In this document: positions 22,301 through 24,101 of the stretch, one piece after another
How positions within the stretch are numbered: the first letter of the stretch is position 1
Layout: each line of letters begins with the position of its first letter
Translations under genes and position numbers: made by a program
DNA from: a virus
Length of the DNA: 24,101 nucleotides
Strand: one strand, 5' to 3'
IMG/VR virus record: IMGVR_UViG_3300027754_002810
Coordinates: 1 to 24,101 of that record
Notes under the pieces: model-generated
Seen by the model: only the letters and a program-made list of their open reading frames with translations
What the model was told of the DNA's origin: nothing
Databases searched by the model: none

Positions 22301-23745
22301 ACCTCAGCAATTACCTTATTAGCCTCAGCCTCATTGTTCTTAGTGCCAGCTGCGCCTCCCGCAACTCCACGAATTCTTAGCTCTTCATAGTCTTGAGATA
22401 TTTTCATTATCTTGGAAAGACCATCACCAGTGTTCTGAATAGCCGCTAAAGCACCTTTTCCAAAGGCTTTATCATAAACTTCCCCAGCTTTTTTAGTTGG
22501 AGCAACAATGCGAGCAAGAACAAAACTCAAACCAGTAGCGGCAGTTTCTAGAGGAAGACCCTTGTCGATAATACCAGTAAGAACTGAAGCTAACTCGGCA
22601 GCATTCAATCCAAACAATTTTGCGGCACCAGCAGCAACAGGCATTGCTGTAGCCAACTGGCTTAAGTTAATAACAGTCTTGTTTTCAATCTGGTTTAACT
22701 GGTCAATGATAAAGTTAGTACCTTTAAGTTGATCGTTGAAAGTTTTAATTGCAGGGTTGGATGCAACGAACACTTTCATAGTGTTGCGATAGAAATCTGT
22801 AGCAGTCCTAAGGCCAACGTCACCTAGAGCAGCAACATACTGAATGTTCTTACCTAGACGAATGGCCTCAGAACTAACTCCACCAATGCCATAACCCATA
22901 GACACAAGGTCACCAGTTAGAGTAGCTGCAGCTTTTTGGCTTGTACCAAAAGTCCTAACCTGGTCTGCGATACCCTTTTCAATATATCCATGAAATTTCT
23001 TGAAAAGATCTCTGCCTCCAACCTTTTCAATTCTAGTCATTTCCTTGTTTACTTGCAAGAACATACTAGTTGCGGCTTTAATGCCCATCAACAAAGGAAT
23101 AGTAAAACCAGTCATCATCTGACGTCCAGTCCACTGCATATTCTTACCCATAGAAGTGATTTGCATTCCTACACCAGAAAGGGTATTCCTGAGAGCCCCC
23201 CACTTCATCGAAGCCATCTCGCCAGAAGTTAAAGCCTGCCTGAATGTAGCCTGAGTTCCGGCTGCAATCTGACCCATGTTGGTGGAATCGATTCTTCCGA
23301 TTGGCATGATAGAACCACCAGCAGGACCATTCATTGGCATACGAGCCTGCGTTGCGCCAGCATTTATCTGACTGCGATAAGTTGCGGCAAGATTATTCAG
23401 GTAACGACTTTGATTAGCAACCCCTGCCATTCCAGGGGAAGCATTTCTACCAAAAGCCTGTGCCCCCATACTGCGAGACATTTGTGTATAAGCAGCAGCC
23501 TGCTGTCTAAGCATTGCAGTGGTAGTTCTAGAAGCTGCCTGTTGCGCACTCTGACCTGTAACTCCAGCTGCACTTGCTGCAGCGGCTGCTTCTCCAAGAG
23601 AAGTAAAAGACGTTGCGGCAAGAGTAGCCATAGCACTCATCTGCTTCGCTACATTAGTGAATGTTTGACCAAAAGACTGAACGCCTTTAGTCATGGCAGT
23701 AAGTTGACTTATATTTGCTTGGATACCAACATAAATATTTGCCAT
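16324..23745 (-). CDS. Tape measure protein
   Basis: A 2473-residue protein that would set tail length and be threaded out during DNA ejection. The TP901-type core lies at about residues 210-560 (FGTSQKAAATLTGDLVSMGYG and SEAIRLGKNIQYVAALG). Apolar segments follow at about 625-690. A very alanine-rich coiled coil spans about 765-1215. A Gly/Ala hinge (1242-1275) precedes a strong membrane-like helix (GPIALIIAAIAAVIAIVVTL, about 1286-1305). A charged coiled coil occupies 1565-1700, and a Pro/Asp/Thr linker (about 1798-1832) leads into an unrecognised domain (1835-2100). SPSRVAADEIGKPFVDGI and MASGGLV...GEGRYDEAVIPLPQG near the end are tape-measure hallmarks. At roughly 0.15 nm per residue the tail would approach 370 nm, unless the protein is cleaved or partly folded. 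Confidence 0.95.
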   Translation of the reverse strand: MANIYVGIQANISQLTAMTKGVQSFGQTFTNVAKQMSAMATLAATSFTSLGEAAAAASAAGVTGQSAQQAASRTTTAMLRQQAAAYTQMSRSMGAQAFGRNASPGMAGVANQSRYLNNLAATYRSQINAGATQARMPMNGPAGGSIMPIGRIDSTNMGQIAAGTQATFRQALTSGEMASMKWGALRNTLSGVGMQITSMGKNMQWTGRQMMTGFTIPLLMGIKAATSMFLQVNKEMTRIEKVGGRDLFKKFHGYIEKGIADQVRTFGTSQKAAATLTGDLVSMGYGIGGVSSEAIRLGKNIQYVAALGDVGLRTATDFYRNTMKVFVASNPAIKTFNDQLKGTNFIIDQLNQIENKTVINLSQLATAMPVAAGAAKLFGLNAAELASVLTGIIDKGLPLETAATGLSFVLARIVAPTKKAGEVYDKAFGKGALAAIQNTGDGLSKIMKISQDYEELRIRGVAGGAAGTKNNEAEANKVIAEVVQRRQIKTFQPMAASLNEGNIQIREAVATLMTKLPAAAKMMQDLNLDVNKSSFQDMAQVLIKYRTEILASGNMTNGFGRALIASSAMVDVSTKGMKELATEYRKMSGREIEIKLKSPEAKMRIMSETFKMVGASLGQSMFPALLKIGQVLLSVFEKFEKMSAGVRIFLGSLMVGLAALGPLLYLGGLAGSVFGVLFRAMTSVLPGLQMVTKEALVAEYNLTGMTRSVGMVGDSFFYLGKSSTSLSQRLSNLIGIKKGSVLADEEMITSQSVVNAAMGVTEAMTAAEAESFLQYNAAKILATEIWTREQEAAAAKVAPLQAINEDLMQKQALAQEELTLANKEYKNALVVGQPVKDAETAAKLADAEATRTQTAATKLHNQLAVKERSYTLAQTASTDALKAHKDAASAADTARTNLQIANDAKIAASAIETEAIQEKIAAKTLVRHSKESLRQARAAEKAQASIVETQIANSPTMVGHPSSVTRLNKLKAETIAAERAETDALTASINADAAAENASLVSKNASIAASEEVTIAKAAERKETSTLTAATNAQNAVNEKGIVIDDLRVASTDAQTAANIAKTDSIDAENIASGLRSAHDANVLDASARVTTATLVEADATNSLAVSTEDLALMKEQLFLGQAINTDQMAADTVARLANADATDLQVVADGLAEAEKNALTEAMVLYNGELAKGVSATDALAASTLLYNETLAAEIALLVEAAGVQAAANSTAVAPIAKVGLLGRTGGLLKGVGSKVLKVGKGLIPGLGAGAAAAGAGGAGAAGAGVAAAEGGVVAGGAGFASMLGPIALIIAAIAAVIAIVVTLAKHWKEISKGMSGGINSIKKAFSAVGDAVGVIVGVFKDSFKTVSAGAEGGKKTASVWEGIGQIIGGVASAIAWVIKAFAWIITKLAPGLKMAFDPIADAFKVIINIFQALMAVFHGDWKEALGYLGRAFASVIMFMVDLMQPFTKSFESIVKVIAKGVGWLAGLLGAKGIQKQVNDFADKLDITKSIRAGLDKLTKRKPVEVKTTFVNKTKEIRPSEVLVPKPKDSLDSSSGSGGKNPYDNFLSALQAKLNDFISSLKDMISKEFDEVWKKRLQVFDDQIKAMDEVEKKEAELLATQEYVQSRREALNKRSLDQENYRRDRSLAIYEGRIDDARNLDLTFAENDKGNVKAITDIDKARGGVLLKATRDLQRQKIADAKKAAEDLKAIQEKALKEQIDLITKYTPKNDAEWVAMMDQINATLTNYGMPLIAGAWTNGLDMFKLAIAQVKVDMNNESFWSGEWAYTGIYSWISKLAEIDIKNIVKSMADSAKSGIDESSLNPDSTPEDNTDTGDTNPDSTPKDPASGDKVPKAVTVSDGKWAQAGGKYLYRKSNIPKFGQMLDFLYKADYNPDVWKTLLKDKQFVAYLKEQKLFDMFSGRVANRKKNVSSPGALGFNEAGLREFQTPEQKVESVKTSNAKAGADLVTKIANTSIYGRAIMEDELSKYHRLFRGNFQSAQDVKDLNKFRKWQKNNGFTGNNGLKEFIAKTVLPKTGAGGIAGTHFDKKGNVVVDEGATPITDSDGIVTGKGFKNMGRDKRNLTKSGTDALNKNLKWIKANVGEAVVKMRKNWKAGDSEYDGIYDDLAGNKYKFWIDDKGQIVKSKPAKEEKESTTGAAESDKTKGTKEVLGDEKKNTDKANKHGKKVGKGYADGVEDGVKENKGKPKKAVGDLTSEMLDHGKKSLKIESPSRVAADEIGKPFVDGIAMGIESPSSKLNFKNAVNDLLDSYNRIRRTVTLLISWDMQNQGGLKSGFESIINDVLGNGLDVNANIFSAFNRQFAGLWENWKKVGKWADAVNGWTDEQGGANDHHGPIEQIINNIAPFKMASGGLVKRQMGGMLAQIGEGRYDEAVIPLPQGMSEFVKSFNSAKTAPSDYSGMSVNITNNSAPSAPQASATNIYVDNFIGEPAWFESMMKEYGVKVAPKNQQAYGTINRKVTSYQDNSQRSGRI
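19956..20001. repeat. Direct repeat and C8/G8 tract inside the tape measure gene
   Basis: The 16-bp unit CAGCCGCTCCAGCCCC occurs at 19956-19971 and again at 19986-20001, a 30-bp period. It encodes the Gly/Ala hinge of the tape measure protein. A run of eight C (G on the coding strand) spans 19968-19975. The stretch is a GC-rich island in an otherwise AT-leaning gene and probably grew by slippage or unequal exchange. Confidence 0.7.
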
Positions 23746-23746
23746 A

Positions 23747-24101
23747 TTAATCTATTGTCTCATATCCCATATTAATAGGCAAGAAACCAAGATCATTTGA
23801 GCTATTAATATCGTACCCGCTGGTATCGAGACTAGAATCAGAGTCATCAGACATATCAGCTCCCATAGCGGCAGCGACAGTCTTCATAAGTCTATTTTGT
23901 CTCTCGATAGCGCTCGCATATAACTCCATCAACTCTTCCATGGTTAGACAATCTTCTAAGTCCATGAAATTCTTCCAAGCGCCGCACTCGGAGAATACTT
24001 CTTTTTCGTAGGTAAGGAGGGGGAGGTCATCGAAGTGAATTCCTTCACCAGATGACGACCCCCCCTCCGTTACTCGTTTGGGTCTACGCCCATAGCGGCG
24101 T
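23747..24101 (-). CDS. Tail assembly chaperone T-frame (made as a -1 frameshift extension)
   Basis: An open frame enters from the right edge and ends at 23747, two nt before the tape measure start. It is the -1 frame relative to the upstream chaperone gene. If ribosomes slip at 24076-24082, the extension adds 109 residues, beginning RVTEGGSSSGEGIHFDDLP. Its middle is helical (LTMEELMELYASAIERQNRL) and its tail acidic and Ser/Asp-rich. This is the standard layout of the G/GT tail assembly chaperones, which coat the tape measure during tail assembly. The ATG at 23965 would give a 72-residue stand-alone product, but it has no ribosome-binding site. The frame upstream of the slip site (RRYGRRPK) is open only by chance of overlap. 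Confidence 0.8.
   Translation of the reverse strand, partial: RRYGRRPKRVTEGGSSSGEGIHFDDLPLLTYEKEVFSECGAWKNFMDLEDCLTMEELMELYASAIERQNRLMKTVAAAMGADMSDDSDSSLDTSGYDINSSNDLGFLPINMGYETID
24016..24068 (-). promoter_or_regulatory. Stimulatory RNA hairpin downstream of the slip site
   Basis: On the coding strand GGAGGGGGGG (24059-24068) pairs with CCTCCCCCTCC-type sequence (24016-24025) in ten base pairs, one of them G-U. After a 2-nt bulge, GTCATC pairs with GATGAC. A small internal loop follows, and then GTGAA pairs with TTCAC, closed by a GGAA tetraloop. The 7-nt spacer from the heptamer matches the usual 5-9 nt. Pairing was done by eye. Confidence 0.78.
24070..24101 (-). CDS. 3' end of tail assembly chaperone G (partial)
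   Basis: Only the last nine codons are in the window: AAMGVDPNE, then TAA at 24070-24072. The gene starts beyond the right edge. The assignment rests on three points: it lies just before the tape measure gene, it overlaps a long -1 frame, and its last codons contain a slippery heptamer one codon before the stop. No other frame from the edge fits, because the remaining frame meets a TAG at 24084-24086. Confidence 0.7.
   Translation of the reverse strand, partial: AAMGVDPNE
24076..24082 (-). promoter_or_regulatory. -1 programmed frameshift slippery heptamer CCCAAAC
   Basis: On the coding strand the G frame reads GAC CCA AAC GAG TAA. The heptamer C-CCA-AAC fits X-XXY-YYZ in the zero frame, so both tRNAs can re-pair one base back on CCC and AAA. 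Slippage bypasses the TAA and enters the T frame as CGA GTA ACG. The site lies one codon before the stop, 7 nt before a strong hairpin, and just ahead of the tape measure gene, where such sites are conserved in long-tailed phages. Confidence 0.82.

Noticed and set aside
23410-23775. 121-residue plus-strand open frame rich in Ser and Cys
   Set aside because: Antisense to the conserved start of the tape measure gene and composed of low-complexity Ser/Cys runs. Treated as a shadow.
23747-23965. Stand-alone 72-residue gene starting at ATG 23965
   Set aside because: The frame stays open to the window edge, the ATG has no ribosome-binding site, and a complete frameshift signal lies upstream. It is better read as part of the T extension.
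24059-24065. Run of seven G (coding strand) as the frameshift site of the tail chaperone
   Set aside because: The G frame already ends at TAA 24070-24072, upstream of the run. The run fits instead as the base of the stimulatory hairpin.
1-24101. tRNA genes, CRISPR arrays, insertion sequences, integrase/attachment sites and strong intrinsic terminators
   Set aside because: None seen by eye. Gaps between genes are too short for tRNAs, and no hairpin followed by a U-run was noticed on the minus strand between genes.

Overview
The window looks like part of a tailed-phage genome with siphovirus morphology. Every gene I can support lies on the minus strand, packed end to end with 1-nt or 4-nt stop/start overlaps. 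A WhiB-family protein, otherwise restricted to actinobacteria and their phages, points to an actinobacterial host. The base composition is AT-leaning, unlike phages of Streptomyces or Mycobacterium. A low-GC actinobacterium, such as a freshwater Nanopelagicales-type host, is therefore my best inference but is not proven by the sequence.

Read in the direction of transcription, from the right edge to the left, the window opens with the tail module. First come the end of a tail assembly chaperone gene (G) and its -1 extension (T), joined by a textbook frameshift element: a CCCAAAC heptamer, a 7-nt spacer and a long GC-rich hairpin. Next are a 2473-residue tape measure protein, a 130-residue tail-tip protein and a 2148-residue tail hub. 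The hub is split by five LamG-like lectin domains placed at two sites. Three tail-fibre-like genes with related N-termini follow.

The middle (about 6.6 to 4.4 kb) holds an HNH endonuclease, a calcineurin-type metallophosphoesterase with a putative DNA-binding N-terminus, and a holin-like membrane protein. No endolysin is visible in the window.

The left third (4.6 to 0 kb) carries regulatory and replication genes. These are a zinc-ribbon protein, a very AT-rich MerR-type protein, a beta-class DNA methyltransferase, a small conserved-looking protein and WhiB. They are followed by an unknown 107-residue protein, a DnaB-like helicase, a 64-residue unknown, a compact CHC2/TOPRIM primase, and the first codons of another gene that leaves the window. 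The plausible logic is virion tail assembly and host recognition on the right, and transcription takeover, DNA modification and replication on the left. I see no tRNA, CRISPR array, insertion sequence or convincing terminator, and no gene-free stretch longer than about 60 bases.
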